A DNA stretch of 64,000 bases from Ziziphus jujuba (GCF_031755915.1 NC_083379.1:26846001-26910000), one strand, 5' to 3'; positions 44,826 to 56,603 are shown, counted from the first letter of the stretch. Made by a program: numbers and translations. Notes: a model not told the origin generated them from the sequence alone.

Positions 44826-45680
44826 GATTTTTTTTTTCCTGCAAAAAGTTGTTAGTTAAAAGGACCTCACAAGACTCCCTCACTTGTTTTGCTCAAATTT
44901 AAGGTCTCAATTCATTCGTGTTTGCACTCTAGTTATATTTTGGCTTTCACCCTTTATGACTCTCACCTCTCTTGCCTTTTACCACTCTAGTAATTCTATT
45001 TGGTTTTTTGCAAACTAATATCAAACTTATCAAACTAGCAAGTAGCAATCTAAATAGGCCTACCAAACAGTTATTAAAGAAACGCTAAGAAGACAACTAG
45101 AACGGTAAGTATAAAGGAAAAGGCAACAATGATAGGTTTGATTATGAACAAGAAATTTGACATAAACAAAAGCAACTAGAATGTTAAGAACAAATTAGGA
45201 TCATATTTGCAAAGTGGAACTAATAAATAATTAAACAAACCTTATTTTTTATATTGATTTTGGTTTGATTTTTATGTTCTTCAAATCACCCAAAAATTTT
45301 CACTACCTGTTTTCTCTTAAAATCTCAATAATTCAATGCCACAAATCACAAGAACAAAAAGAATATTAAGGATCAACAAACCTTTTTTTTTTTTTTTTTT
45401 TTGTGCGTTCAAGAAACAAGAGCAATCTTTATCAAACTAGAGTAATACCAATTGCACCAAACTTCAAAGAAAACACACCAAGCCGTCGAACACAACTGTT
45501 TGAAACAAATTCAGCTAACAAATCAAAGAAAAGAACAAAGTACAGTAACCAATCGGATAAAAACAGCCAAAGAAATCAAAGTTGCAATTTCTAACCTAAT
45601 GCTAAAAATCACAGAAAACCAAGAACAAAGAAAGACAATTAAAACAAAGATAGATAGATCAAACCTGTAATTAGAAACAA
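44826..45680 (-). other. Family A leader, minus
   Basis: Reverse complement of the A leader with a 20-base T tract at 45382-45401. The short reading frames inside are not shared by other copies. Confidence 0.74.
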
Positions 45681-45692
45681 GCTCTGATACCA
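45681..45692 (-). other. Primer binding site, perfect 12-base iMet match, minus
   Basis: On minus TGGTATCAGAGC, four bases from the LTR end. Confidence 0.85.
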
Positions 45693-45695
45693 AAT

Positions 45696-46588
45696 TAATA
45701 GGAACCTAGAGTGACTTGCCTCTAAACCCGTAACAAAGATTGATGTGGACAGTCTAACTGTAAAGTTATGAATGGAAAACCTCAACTCTTTACCTATATT
45801 TAAGGTAAGAACCTTAGTATGATGAAGATGCCACAAGAGGGTGCGAAATAATCTATTGATAAGTCAAATTTGAACTCCACAAACGGAGCTTGAAAAAGTC
45901 GATATGGTTCTTAGAGAACAAGAGAATCATTCTCACTTTTTAATCAAAATTGTAATCTCTGCCTTTATTCATGACTTATATCTTTAAATAGGCAAAATAA
46001 ATTACAAAGCTTTCCTAAACTAAGATGGTCGAAATTTAGGTTTAGGAAACCTAATTTGGTTAGGTTTAAGAAATCTAATTTGGTTATGTTAAGGGAACCT
46101 AATTTGGCTCTTAATTTCCTAATTTAAATGGCCTTTAATTCATTGATCAGTTAATTTTAACAAAAATAGGAAAGTAATTTAAAAACCTAATAAAACTAAA
46201 TTAGAAAAGTAAAATAGGCAACATGCCAAAATCCAATCAAGACATAAATAGAAATTTAATTTGTCCTAACTATAAGATTCTGCCAAGCTTAATTGAATGC
46301 CATGGAGGCGCATATCACCCTCCATGTGGCAAAAGTGCCATGTCACCAATGATGCCACATCACCATCCATATCATCAAACTTGCCACATCACCATGTTGT
46401 AGGATTCCATGCTTTAAGCTTTCTTTCATGGTGGCAGCCTTCGTCCCAATCATATGAATGAACGCCTTTTGGATTAAGCCATTAAGTTCTTCTTTAAACT
46501 TCTTTGCTCTAGCCTCAGTTATTGGTCTCGTAGAGATTTGAAGTGGCTCTCAACTCCATCTTAGGGGCTCCTAGTCATGTCCTCATCA
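45696..46588 (-). repeat. Family A LTR, 5', full length, minus
   Basis: 893 bp; the U5 end reads TTAATAGGAACC (mutated) and the U3 start is CCTCATCA at 46581-46588. Three hairpin units at 46038-46110. Inserted next to RNase H sequence on the right. Confidence 0.86.
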
Positions 46589-47063
46589 AATGTTGGATTC
46601 AACTGGGGAGAAGCACAAGAGAAGTCTTTTAGTGTGTTGAAAGAAAAATTAACTAATGCCCCTTTATTAGTTTTGCCCCTTTTTTTTTTAACTTTTGAAA
46701 TTGAATGTGATGCTTTGGGTGTAGGTCTTGGAGCTGTTTTGATGCAGGAAGGAAGACCCATAGGCTACTTTAGTGAGAAGAAAAATGGAGCTGCGTTGAA
46801 CTACCCGACCTATGACAAAGAGATGTACGCTTTGGTGAGAGCCTTAGAGACATGTCAACATTACTTAATGTCGAAGGAATTTATGATTCGCACAGATCAT
46901 GAATCATTAAGCATATTAAAGGTCAAGGGAAGCTCAACTGAAGGCATGGAAAGTAGATTGAATTCATCGAGACTTTTCCTTATGTCATCCACTACAAGAA
47001 AAGAGAGAAAAATGTGGTTGTCGATGCATTATCCCGAAGGTATGTATAGTTTTCGACCTTGGA
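46589..47063 (+). pseudogene. RNase H region fragment, +
   Basis: [20 protein letters not shown], then [20 protein letters not shown] (first catalytic aspartate kept; the usual S after DA is L), [20 protein letters not shown] and IRTDHESL, then a frameshift. It ends in [12 protein letters not shown] sequence, then joins a D LTR. Distinct from the A copies at 3775 and 53701. Confidence 0.84.
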
Positions 47064-47421
47064 TGATGAGGATCATCATAGGAGCACTAAAAGATGGAGT
47101 TACCAACTGGACCAATTACAATAGCTCGTGCAAAAAGGTTTAAAGAAACATTGAATGGTCTTATCTGGGAGGGCATCAATCAAGAATGTAAGAGTTTTGC
47201 AAAGGAAGAATCAAAATTAGCAACAATATTGAGCATTGAAGGCTACTGATATGAAAGCTTGAAGGAAAACAAAGTTAGGGGCAATTTGGTAATTTCTCAA
47301 CAATATGATGACGTGGCACTTTGATGACATGGCATCTTTGGACATGCGGCATGACATATAGCATCTAAGTGGCCATCTAATATGGCTTGAACAAAAAGAA
47401 ATCAGCATGTTTCCTTTTTAG
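47064..47421 (+). repeat. Family D LTR, 5' part, +
   Basis: Starts TGATGAGGATCATCATAGG. The tail frame is broken. Cut at 47421 by a minus A LTR. No polypurine tract before it, so it does not belong to the RNase H piece by a normal 3' end. Confidence 0.78.
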
Positions 47422-48001
47422 ACTGTCTAATTACAAGTTATCAATGGAAGACTGTGACCCGTTACCTATATTTGAGGTAAAAACCTTGGTATGGTGAAGA
47501 AGCCACAATAGGGTGCGAAATAACCTATTAACAAGTGGAATTTGAACTCCACAAGCAAAGCTTGAAAAAGTTCGATATAGTTCTTAGAGAACCAAGAGAA
47601 TCACTCTCACTTTGAATCAAAATTGTAATCTCCATTTTATTCATGATTTTTGTGCCTTTAAATAGGCAAAATAAATTACAAAGCACTCCTAAACTTACCT
47701 AAAATAAAGGTGGCGGAAAATTAGGTTTAAGAAACCTAATTTGGTTATGTTTAGGCAACCTAATTTACCTCCTAGTTTCCTAATAAAAATAGAAAAGTAA
47801 TTTAAAAACCTAATAAAACTAAATTGGGAAAATAAAATAGGCAACATGCCAAAATCCAATCAAGACATAAAATAAAAACAAATGTTTCTTAATTATAAAA
47901 TTCGACCAAGCATAGTTGGATGCCATGTAGGTGCATATCACCCTCCACGTGGCAAAAGTGCCATGTCACCATATGATGCCACTTCACCATCCATGTTATC
48001 A
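47422..48001 (-). repeat. Family A LTR, middle part, minus
   Basis: From GACTGTCTAATTACAAG to CACCATCCATGTTATCA; two hairpin units at 47723-47770. Flips at 48001 into a + A LTR. Confidence 0.8.
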
Positions 48002-48178
48002 ATAATTTGACTTATCAATAGGTTATTCCACACCCTATTGGAGCGTCTTCACCATACCAAGGTTCTTTCCTCAAATATAGGTAACGAGTCGAGGTTTTCC
48101 ATTGATAACTTGTAATTAGACTGTCCAATTCAATTATTGTTACGGATTTAGAGGCAAAGTCACACTAGCTTCATATCA
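48002..48178 (+). repeat. Family A/C LTR U5 end, +
   Basis: 177 bp from the TTGACTTATCAATAGG segment to CATATCA, followed by a primer site. Pairs with about 120 bp of the preceding minus LTR. Confidence 0.78.
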
Positions 48179-48180
48179 TT

Positions 48181-48194
48181 TGGTATTAGAGACA
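48181..48194 (+). other. Primer binding site, iMet type with two changes
   Basis: TGGTATTAGAGACA right after the LTR end. Confidence 0.76.
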
Positions 48195-48796
48195 AATTTT
48201 GTTCCAGTTTGATCTCTCTTTATTTGCTTTATTTGTTTTTGTGTTAATCTGTAATTTTAACATTAGGTTAAGGTTGCTTCTGTCATCATACACATTCTGC
48301 ATCTTTTTTTTTTAAAAAAAAAAATCCATTCCTAGGTGAAATAGGATTTCCTAGTTTACCATAATTTTGCTTCCCAATTTGTTGGTTGTCTTTCATTATT
48401 GTTCTTGTTAATTTTGGTTTTTGTTGATTTTTCTTTGCTGTTTGTATTAAATATTTGCATTCATATATTGAAAGAAGAAAGAAAAAGAAAGAAAAGCCGA
48501 ATAGATATATATAAAAAAAAAAGTTACACTTTTGTATTTTGTTGGAGGTCACAGGTTTGGTGATTATTTAGTGTTGGCAATTGCAATTTAGGTGTTGATT
48601 CTTGCTACTGCAGTTCATTTATGTTCTGTGAGTGAGGAAAAAAAAAAAAGAAAAGGAAGAAGAAAAGCCAAATAAATAAAAAATTTCGGTTTGTTGGATT
48701 TTGATTTGTTTGCTGGAAAATATTGGAACTACTATTTTGTTGATTATTTATTCAATATTTGGAGTTAATGGAGAATTATTTTTGTCACTGGATATT
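48195..48796 (+). other. C-type leader, cut
   Basis: Aligns with the first half of the C leader (TTTGATCTCTCTTTATTTGC ... GCATTCATATATTG), to about GGAGAATTATTTTTG. Ends at a minus A LTR. Confidence 0.7.
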
Positions 48797-49271
48797 TGAT
48801 TCGAGCCTAGGACGACCTACTCCTAAACTTCTAATAAAGATTTATTTAGACCGTCTCATTACAAGTTATCAATGGAAGATCTCGATCTGTTACCTATATT
48901 TGAGGTAAGAACCTTGGTATGGTGAAGAAGCCACAATAGGGTGTAGAATAACCTATTGGTAAGTCAAATTTGAACTCCACAAGCAAAGCTTGAAAAGTTC
49001 AATATAGTTCTTAGAGAACCAAGAGAATCCCTCTCACTTTGAATCAAAATTGTAGTCTGATTTTTGTTCATGACTTATGTGCCTTTAAATAGGCAAAATA
49101 AATTACAAAGCTTTCCGAAATTTGCTAATAATAAAGGTGGTCGAAATTTATCTTTAGGAAATCTAATGTGATTAGGTTTAGGAAACCTAATTTTGATAGG
49201 TTTAGGAAACCTAATGTGATTAGGTTTAGGAAACCTAATTTGGTTAGGTTTAGGAAACCTAATTTGGTTAG
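48797..49271 (-). repeat. Family A LTR, U5 half, minus
   Basis: Starts TGATTCGAGCCTAGG and runs into six hairpin units (49150-49271), where it is joined to gag. Confidence 0.82.
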
Positions 49272-49733
49272 GTTAACCTTTTTAGCCTGGAAGAAGTTCT
49301 AACAATCCAATACCATCTCAATTCTCTTCTCCCACTCGAGATATGCTTCTGGATCACTTTTTCCATGGAATGATGGTATTTTCATCTTAATTCCTCCATA
49401 GTCATTGCCTCGGTCTAACCTTTCTCACCCACGGAATTGATTGGTTCTCGAACCAATGTCTTCTTCTTCTTCCTTGTAGTCATCTCCCACTCGTTCCCAA
49501 TCACCTCTTCTTGGAATATCTCTTCCTCTACCACGTCCATGTGCAAATCTTTGTGGAGGTCATTGCTGCGGCATTTGGATAGATGGTTCCATCTTATCCA
49601 ACCGATCATGGATCTGCCCCATCTCCAACTGTAGTGCTCTTTGAAGTTCTCCCACCATGGCTTGAATGTATAACTTCGGATCAGCCACACCTGAAGTTCC
49701 TTCCACATTTTCTTTGCTTTGGTCTTGTGACAT
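49272..49733 (-). pseudogene. gag: gag N-terminal half, family A, minus
   Basis: Start at 49731-49733 on minus: MSQDQSKENVEGTSGVADPK. Stops and a frameshift in the basic region; then GDDYKEEEEDIGSRTNQFRG and GGIKMKIPSFHGKSDPEAYL. Ends at the AKKV segment. Confidence 0.82.
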
Positions 49734-50190
49734 GATTTTTTAATAGAACTTATTAGTAAAAAGGAGCTCACAACACTCCCTCACCTGTTTCGCTCAAATT
49801 CAAGGTCTCAATTCACTCGTGTTTGCACTCTAGTTATAGTCCGGCTTTTACCCTCAATAATTTTCACCTATCTTGCCTTTTACCACTCTAGTAATTCCAT
49901 TTGGTTCTCGCAAACTAATTTCAAGCTAAAACAAACTAGCAAGTAACAATCCAAATAGGCCTACCAAACAGTTATGAAAAAAAAAAGGCAACGATGAAAG
50001 CTCAACAAGAAATTTGGCACAAACAATAGAAACGAGAATGTGAGTAACAAATTGAAATGAGATTTGCAAAGTGGAATTAATGAATCTTTCTCTTGAAAAT
50101 GAGTTTTTGGTGCTCCTCAAATCAACCAAAAAAATTTTCACTACCTGATTTCTCTTGAAATCTCAATAATTCAATGCCACAAACCATAAT
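49734..50190 (-). other. Family A leader, minus, cut
   Basis: About half of the A leader, ending at CAAACCATAATC, where a second minus gag begins. No gene. Confidence 0.7.
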
Positions 50191-50962
50191 CTTCAAACTA
50201 TTTTCCTATTCAAACCAACCAAGAAACGTGCCATTGTAGCCTCCCTATCATCCTCAACATTGGCCCTCATCATAAGGATTTCCATCTCCATATAATAGTC
50301 CTCCACACTTCTATTTCTTTGAGACAAGCTTTGTAATTTCTGAAAAATGCTCCTATAGTAATGGCTAGCTACAAAACGCTTCCTCATCATAGCCTTCATC
50401 TCCTCCCATGTATCTATAGGTCTTTGTCCCGCTCGCCTCCTAGAAAGTGTCTCTTTGTCCCACCATCCAATAGCATAGTCCGTGAATTCAAAGCGGCTAA
50501 TTTAACCTTTTTAGCCTTAGAGTAGTTCTGGCAATCAAATACCATCTCAATTCTCTTCTCCCACTTGAGATATGCTTCTGGATCACTTTTACCTTCGAAT
50601 GATGGTATTTTCATCTTAATTCCTACATAGTCACTACCTCGATCTAACCTCTCTCTCCTACGGAATTGGTTGGTTCCCGAACCAATGTCTTCCTCTTCGT
50701 CCTCATAGTCATCTCCCACACATTCCCATTCTTCCCTTCTTGGAGTATTTCTTCCTCTACCACGTCCATGAGAAAACCTTTGTGGAGGTTATGGCTGTAG
50801 TGTTTGGATGGATGATTCCATCCTATCCAACCTATCATGGATCTGCCCCATCTCCAACCGTAGAGCTCTTTGAAGTTCTCCCACCATGGCTTGAATGTAT
50901 AACTTCGGATCAGCCACACCTGGAGTTTCATCCATGCTTTCTTTGCTTTTGTCTTGTGACAT
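50191..50962 (-). pseudogene. gag: gag, family A, minus, left arm of a gag inverted repeat
   Basis: Start at 50960-50962 on minus, MSQDKSKESMDETPGVADPK, open to a frameshift near 50490 except for a stop in the QP-rich stretch. Core motifs SDPEAYLKWEKRIEMVFDCQ and, after the shift, MRKRFVASHYYRSIFQ and SVEDYYMEMEIL. Its 50191-50839 part is inverted relative to 51015-51640. Confidence 0.84.
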
Positions 50963-51017
50963 GATTTTTTTGCAAAATGTGTTAGTAAAAAAGGAAGGCC
51001 TCACAACACTCCCTCAC
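50963..51017 (-). other. Leader stub at fold-back junction
   Basis: 55 bp of minus A leader ending CCCTCACATG, where the sequence flips to + gag; CATG is common to both sides. Confidence 0.7.
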
Positions 51018-51976
51018 ATGATAGGTTGGATAGGATGGAATCATCAATCCAAACACCGTAGCCACAACCTCCACAAAGGTTTGCTCATGGACGTGGTAGA
51101 GGAAGAAATACTCCAAGAAGGGAAGAATGGTAATGTGTGGGAGATGACTATGAGGAAGAAGAGGAAGACATTGCTTCGGGAACCAACCAATTCTATAGGA
51201 GAGAGAGGTTAGACCGAGGCAGTGACTGTGGAGGAATTAAGATGAAAATACCATCATTCCAAGGTAAAGTGATCCAGAAGCATATCTCGAGTGGGAGAAG
51301 AGGAATGAGATGGTATTTGATTGTCAGAACTACTCCGAGGAAAAAAAAGTGAAATTAGGAGCTGTTGAATTCACGGACTATGCTATTGGATGGTGGGACA
51401 AAGAGACACTTTCTAGGAGGCGAGCAGGACAAAGACCTATAGATACATGGGAGGAGATGAAGGCTTTGATGACGAAGCGTTTTGTACCTAGCCATTACTA
51501 TAGGAGCATTTTTCAGAAATTACAAAGCTTGTCTTAAGGAAATAGAAGTGTGGAGGACTATTATAAGGAGATGGAAATCCTTATAATGAGGGCTAATGTT
51601 GAGGAGGATAGGGAGGCTACAATGGCACTTTTCTTGGAGATTGACTTATAATCAAGTGGACTTGCACCATTATGTGGAGATTGAGAAGATGCTGCACATG
51701 GCCATCAAAGTAGAGTAACAACACAAGAGGAGGGGTACCACAAGACCTAGTATTGTTCAACACACTTGGTAAGCAAGCCAATCCACATAGAAACCAAATC
51801 AGCCCAATTTTGAAGATAAAGCCACCACACGGCCTAAATTCGAAGTTAAGGCCGAACCATCCTCATCTAAGCAAGTAAGTAAATCCGATTCATCTTCAAC
51901 TAGAAATCGAGATATCATGTGCTTTAAATGTCAAGGCATGGGCCATATTGCATGTCAATGTCCTAATAAGAAGGTC
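51018..51976 (+). pseudogene. gag: gag, family A, copy 2, broken
   Basis: Begins at the HDRLDRMESS codons (N terminus lost). It has TAA 51131-51133 and the one-base deletion near 51265 also seen in copy 1, further stops at 51535 and 51718, and a deletion near 51640. The zinc knuckle CFKCQGMGHIACQC (about 51920-51961) is intact, unlike copy 1, and is in frame with the acidic linker from 51917. Confidence 0.86.
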
Positions 51977-52606
51977 ATGGTGATTCGGGAAAATGGAGAC
52001 ATTGAAACTGAGGAAGAAGAGTTAGACAATGAATCCATGCCACCATTGGAGGACGTTGGTGATGAAGATGAAGAAGATTACATATATCCAGTTGGAGGGG
52101 ACTTGTCATTCATTGCTAGAAGAGATTTAACTGTGTATAAAGATGAGAAGGAAGTGCAACGAAAGAACATCTTTCATACTAGGTGCAAAGTCAAGGATAA
52201 GGTATGTAGTATGATTATTGATGGAGGAAGTTGTATTAATGTTGCTAGTCTTACTATGGTTGAAAAGCTCGGTTTACCCACTATGAAGCATCCAGAACCA
52301 TATAAGCTACAGTAGCTTAATGATTGTGGAGAGTTGAAGGTGAATAGGTAAGTGAAGATGGCATTCTCTATTGGTGATTATGAAGATGAGGTTATTTATG
52401 ATGTGGTACCAATGCAAGCTGGTCATTTGCTTTTAGGACATCCGTGGAATTTGATAGGGATACTAATCATCATGGTCGAACTAATAAGGTTGTCTTCAAT
52501 TTCAAGGGTAAACGAGTGGTGCTTATGCCAATGACTCCTAAACAAGTTTTTAATGATCAATTGGCTTTACAAAGGGTGAGAGAAGCTGAAAAACAACACA
52601 ATTAAA
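51977..52606 (+). pseudogene. Aspartic protease region, copy 2
   Basis: Acidic linker, IIDGGSCINVASLTMVEK, the shared TAG at 52313-52315, a second stop near 52349 (CAA to TAA), then MAFSIGDYEDEVIYDVVPMQ and HLLLGHPW with a one-base deletion after it. Confidence 0.86.
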
Positions 52607-53697
52607 CTATATCCAAGCACTAAGAGAAGAAAAAGAGTGGTGAGGATGAGAGTGTGAGTGAAAAAGAAAAGAAAAAGTGTGGAAAGAAAAAAAGAGAGTT
52701 TTTATGCAAAACAGAGTGAGATAAAGAAGTTTTTTTGTTGTAAAAAGCCTATGATTGTAATGATGTACAAAGAAGCATATATGAATCATTTAACTAACCC
52801 TGATGAATATGTTTTGCCTAGTTCTATTATTTCTCTTTTACAGCAGTTTCATGATGTCTTTCCCGAGGAGATTCCAAGTGGATTACCATCGATTAGAGGG
52901 ATCGAACATCAAATTGATTTTGTTCCAGGATCAACAATTCCAAACCGGCCGGCTTATAGGAGTAATCCAGAGAAGCCAAAGGAACTTTAAAGGCAGGTAA
53001 GTGAATTGCTTGAAAATGGGTATGTTAAAGAGAGCATGATTTCCATGTGCTGTACCTGTGTTATTAGTCCCTAAGAAAGATGGAACATGGAGAATATGTG
53101 TAGATTGTAGGGCTATTAAGAATATAACTGTCAAATATCGTCACCCTATTTTTAGGTTAGATGATATGCTTGATGAATTGTATGGTGCATGCATGTTTTC
53201 AAAAATTGATCTTAAGAGTGGTTATCATCAAATTCGCATGAAGGTGATGAATGGAAAACAGCATTTAAAACAAATATGGTTTGTATGAGTGGTTGGTTAT
53301 GCCATTTTGGTTAACTAATGCTCCTAGTACTTTCATGAGACTTATGAATCATGTTTTGCGTGCTTACATTGGAAAATTTGTGGTTGTGTACTTTGATGAC
53401 ATCCTTGTATATAATAGGAGTTTAGAAGAGCATGTAGGGCATCTTAGCTTAGTTTTAGATGTTCTTAGGAAAGAAAGACTTTATGGCAATCTTAAAAAGT
53501 GACTTTTGTAAATCTAAGCTTGTGTTTTTAGGCTTTGTGATTTGTGCTGCAGGTGTCAAAGTTGATCAAAAGAAGGTGAAAGCCATTCAAGAGTGGCCCA
53601 TGCCAACTAGTATCACCCAAGTTAGAAGCTTCCATGGTTTGGCCAGTTTCTATCGAAGGTTTGTTAAAGATTTTAGTACTGTTGCTACACCTTTGAT
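52607..53697 (+). pseudogene. Reverse transcriptase region, copy 2
   Basis: Linker, then VFPEEIPSGLPSIRGIEHQI, TAA 52988-52990, [39 protein letters not shown] (the KIDL codons lost in copy 1 are kept), the shared four-base deletion near 53240, an extra base loss near 53273, [17 protein letters not shown] (W replaces G) and [11 protein letters not shown] near 53389. A deletion near 53500 shifts frame in the KKCDFC segment. Confidence 0.88.
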
Positions 53698-54170
53698 AGA
53701 GGTTATTAAGAAGAGTGTAGGTTTTCAATGGGGAGAAGCTCAAGAAAGGTCTTTTAATTTGTTAAAAGACAAACTAACAAATGCTCCTTTATTGGTGTTG
53801 CCTAACTTTTCCAAAACTTTTGAGATTGAATGTGATGCATCAGGAATAGGTATAGGTGCTGTTTTGATACAGGAGGGAAAACCAATTACTTATTTCAGTG
53901 AAAAGCTAAGTGGGGCCGCCTCAAACTACCCAACTTATGATAAAGAGCTATATGCATTGGTTAGAGCATTGAAGACATGGCAGCACTACATGTGACCTAA
54001 AGAGTTTGTGATTCACATAGATCATGAGTGCTTGAAGCACATAAACGGACAAGGAAAGCTTAATAGGCGCCATGGCAAGTGGATGGAATTTATTGAAACA
54101 TTTCCCTATGTTATTCGCTACAAGCAAGGTAAGGAAAACATTGTAGCTGATGCATTATCCTGCAGGTATG
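53698..54170 (+). pseudogene. RNase H region, copy 2
   Basis: [40 protein letters not shown] and [20 protein letters not shown], then the shared TGA at 53993-53995; [20 protein letters not shown] and NIVADALS follow. Confidence 0.88.
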
Positions 54171-55264
54171 TATTACGCTCCACTTTGGATGCTAAATTAC
54201 TTGGTTTTGAACAAATTAAAGAATTATATGCTTTAGATCATGACTTTGGTGAAATTTACAAACTTTGTGAAAGGCATGCTGAGGGAAAGTTTTATAGATT
54301 TGAAGGATTCTTGTTTAGGAAAAATAAACTTTGTGTGCCAAGTTGTTCTTTGCGTGATTTACTTGTTAGAGAATCTCATGTGGGGGATTAATGGGACACT
54401 TTGGAATAGCTAAATTCTTAGCTGTTCTACAAGAGCATTTTTAGCCTAAAACAAGGTAGGGATTCGAGTTTTGTGCATCTCATATTTTATTGCATGTCAT
54501 AAAACCGATGATGCATCTCATATTGCTGATTTGTTTTTTAAAGAAATTGTTAGGTTGGATGGAATGCCTAGAACAATAGTGTCTGACAGAGATGCAAAAT
54601 TCTTAAGTTACTTTTGGAAAACATTGTGGGCTAGGTTGGGTACTAAATTGTTGTTTTATACTACTTGTCATCCACAAACTGATGGACAAACAGAGGTAGT
54701 AAATAGAACTTTGTGTACTTTGTTGAGCGCATTGATAAAGTAAGAATATCAAAACTTGGGAAGAATGTTTACCTCATGTTGAATTTGCTTACAATAGATC
54801 TGTACATTCAGCCACTAAATTTTCACCTTTTAAAATTGCATATGGTTTTAATCCTTTAACTCCATTGGATTTAACATCTGTACCTTTGAGTAAGTGTGCT
54901 AATTTAGATGGGAAAAAGAAAGCTGATTTTGTTAGGCAACTACATGAAAAGGCCAAAGCTAACATTGAGAGGAGAACCGAACAATATATGAAGCAAGCAA
55001 ACAAAGAGTGCCAACAAGTTATTTTTGAGCCTGGAGAATGGGTTTGGTGACATTTGAGAAAGGAAAGATTTCCGGCACAACGAAAGTCTAAACTCATGCT
55101 AGATGGAGATGGTTCCTTCCAAGTGTTGGAGAGACTTAATGACAATGCTTACAAATTAGATCTTCCAGGTGAGTATAATGTAAGTGCTACTTTTAATGTC
55201 GCTGATTTATCTCCTTTTTGTGCAGGTGACGATTTGAGGATAAATCTTTTCAAGAGGAGGGAAA
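54171..55264 (+). pseudogene. Integrase, copy 2, zinc domain and first Asp deleted
   Basis: The same two deletions as copy 1 (54437 and 54475). It keeps [40 protein letters not shown] and [16 protein letters not shown], so the second aspartate and the glutamate are present. A frameshift follows near 54745, then [24 protein letters not shown] sequence, a TGA at 55048-55050, [20 protein letters not shown] and the polypurine tract AAGAGGAGGGAAA. Confidence 0.87.
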
Positions 55265-56078
55265 TGATGAGGACATGACCAAGAGCTCTTCAAGATGGAG
55301 CCCAGATCCACTTCAAATGTCTACAGGACCCATAACCCGAGCACGAGCAAAGAGATTGAATGATGCATTAACTAAAATTGGTCCATATTATTGGGATCGT
55401 GGATGCCAATGTGAAAGAGAGTTTAACGCATGGACTTCTACAACATGGTGATGTGGCATCATATGGTGACATGGCATCCAACTAAGCTTAGTTAAATTTT
55501 ATAATTAGGAAAATTTTCACTTTTATTTATGTTTTGATTAGATTTTGGCATGTTGCCTATTTACTTTCCTAATTTAGTTTTTATTAGGTTTTTAAATTAC
55601 TTTCCCAATTTTATTAGAGTTGAATTGGTCAAAGAATTAAAGGCCATTCAAATTAGGAAACTAGGAGCCAAATTAGGTTTCCTAAACCTATCAAAATTAG
55701 GTTTAGGAAACCTAATTTTCGTCCATTATTATTCCACCTTTACTTTTAGCAATTTTAGGAAAGCTTTGTAATTTATTTTGCCTATTTAAAGGCACATAAG
55801 TCATGAATAAAGGGGAGATTACGATTTTTATTCAAAGTAAGAGTGATTCTCTTGGTTCTCTAAGAACTATATCAAACTTTTTCAAACTTTGCTTGTGGAG
55901 TTCAAATTCGACTTATCAATAGGTTATTCTGCATCTTATTGTGGCGTCTTCACTATACCAAGGTTCTTACCTCAAATATGGGTAATGGGTCGAGGTCTTC
56001 CATTGATAGCTCATAATTAGATGGTCCTAATTCTATCTTTATTACAGGTTTAGAGGTAGGTTGCTCTAGGTTCGTATC
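55265..56078 (+). repeat. Family A LTR, 3', +
   Basis: 814 bp, TGATGAGGACATGACC to TTCGTATCT. Part of the coding tail (about 55360-55380) is deleted. Two hairpin units; the second (near 55694) has its loop inverted (AGG for CCT). Confidence 0.87.
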
Positions 56079-56316
56079 TTTGGAACTATTCTTTGCTTCC
56101 CAAAGTCCAAAAATGCACTAAAATATTTACTTGGGTCCGTATTAGCCTCCACCACTCAGATGCTTAAAATGGGTCTTGTATCTACAGATATGGATAAACC
56201 CTTTTGAGAATTGATAAGTCTTTTTATGAATCCAGCTAGGTTGTCTTTAAATCTCTTGGCTTTTGCTCTAGTGATTGGCCTGGTCTTCATCTGTATTAGA
56301 TCAGCACCTCAACTGG
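56079..56316 (-). repeat. Family C-like LTR piece, minus (second copy of block)
   Basis: Homologous to 43757-43996 at the same position relative to the A LTR. Confidence 0.78.
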
Positions 56317-56603
56317 TAAAAGAGGTGGTGTGCGCATAGGAGAGAGTTTGGTTGGTTTTACTGTATTTTGCTGAGTTGGCATTTTCTCTTTGTTCTAATA
56401 AAAGGCAACATGTAGGACTCAATTGTCATCTATTTAGCATCCTACAAGGCATATATGGAAGCTGATTTGGAGCTTAAATTGGTCAAAGAATTGTCAAAGA
56501 TAACTTAGTAAAAAAGATAGTTATTTAGTTTCCTAATTTGATTTTGACTTTTGTTTTAGGAAATTAGTCTTTATTTGGTTTCTTGTTATTTATTTGCTGG
56601 AAA
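56317..56603 (+). repeat. Family C-like LTR piece, + (second copy of block)
   Basis: Homologous to 43997-44284, including the joint GGTGGTGTGCGCATAGGAGA. Confidence 0.75.

Larger units (their letters stand above)
51018..56078 (+). mobile_element. Family A element, copy 2 (gag to 3' LTR)
   Basis: From mid-gag to the 3' LTR, the longest continuous element here. It shares at least seven disabling changes with 1-4682 and its right flank with 43757 onward. No 5' LTR. Confidence 0.85.

Noticed and set aside
49150..49271. TTTAGG-rich stretch resembling telomere repeats
   Set aside because: The unit is the 24-bp LTR hairpin repeat and not TTTAGGG; it occurs only within A LTRs.
50740..51212. Open frames on the strand opposite gag (for example 50740-50964, 49437-49634, 906-1130)
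   Set aside because: They mirror gag on the other strand and exist only because gag codons are conserved.
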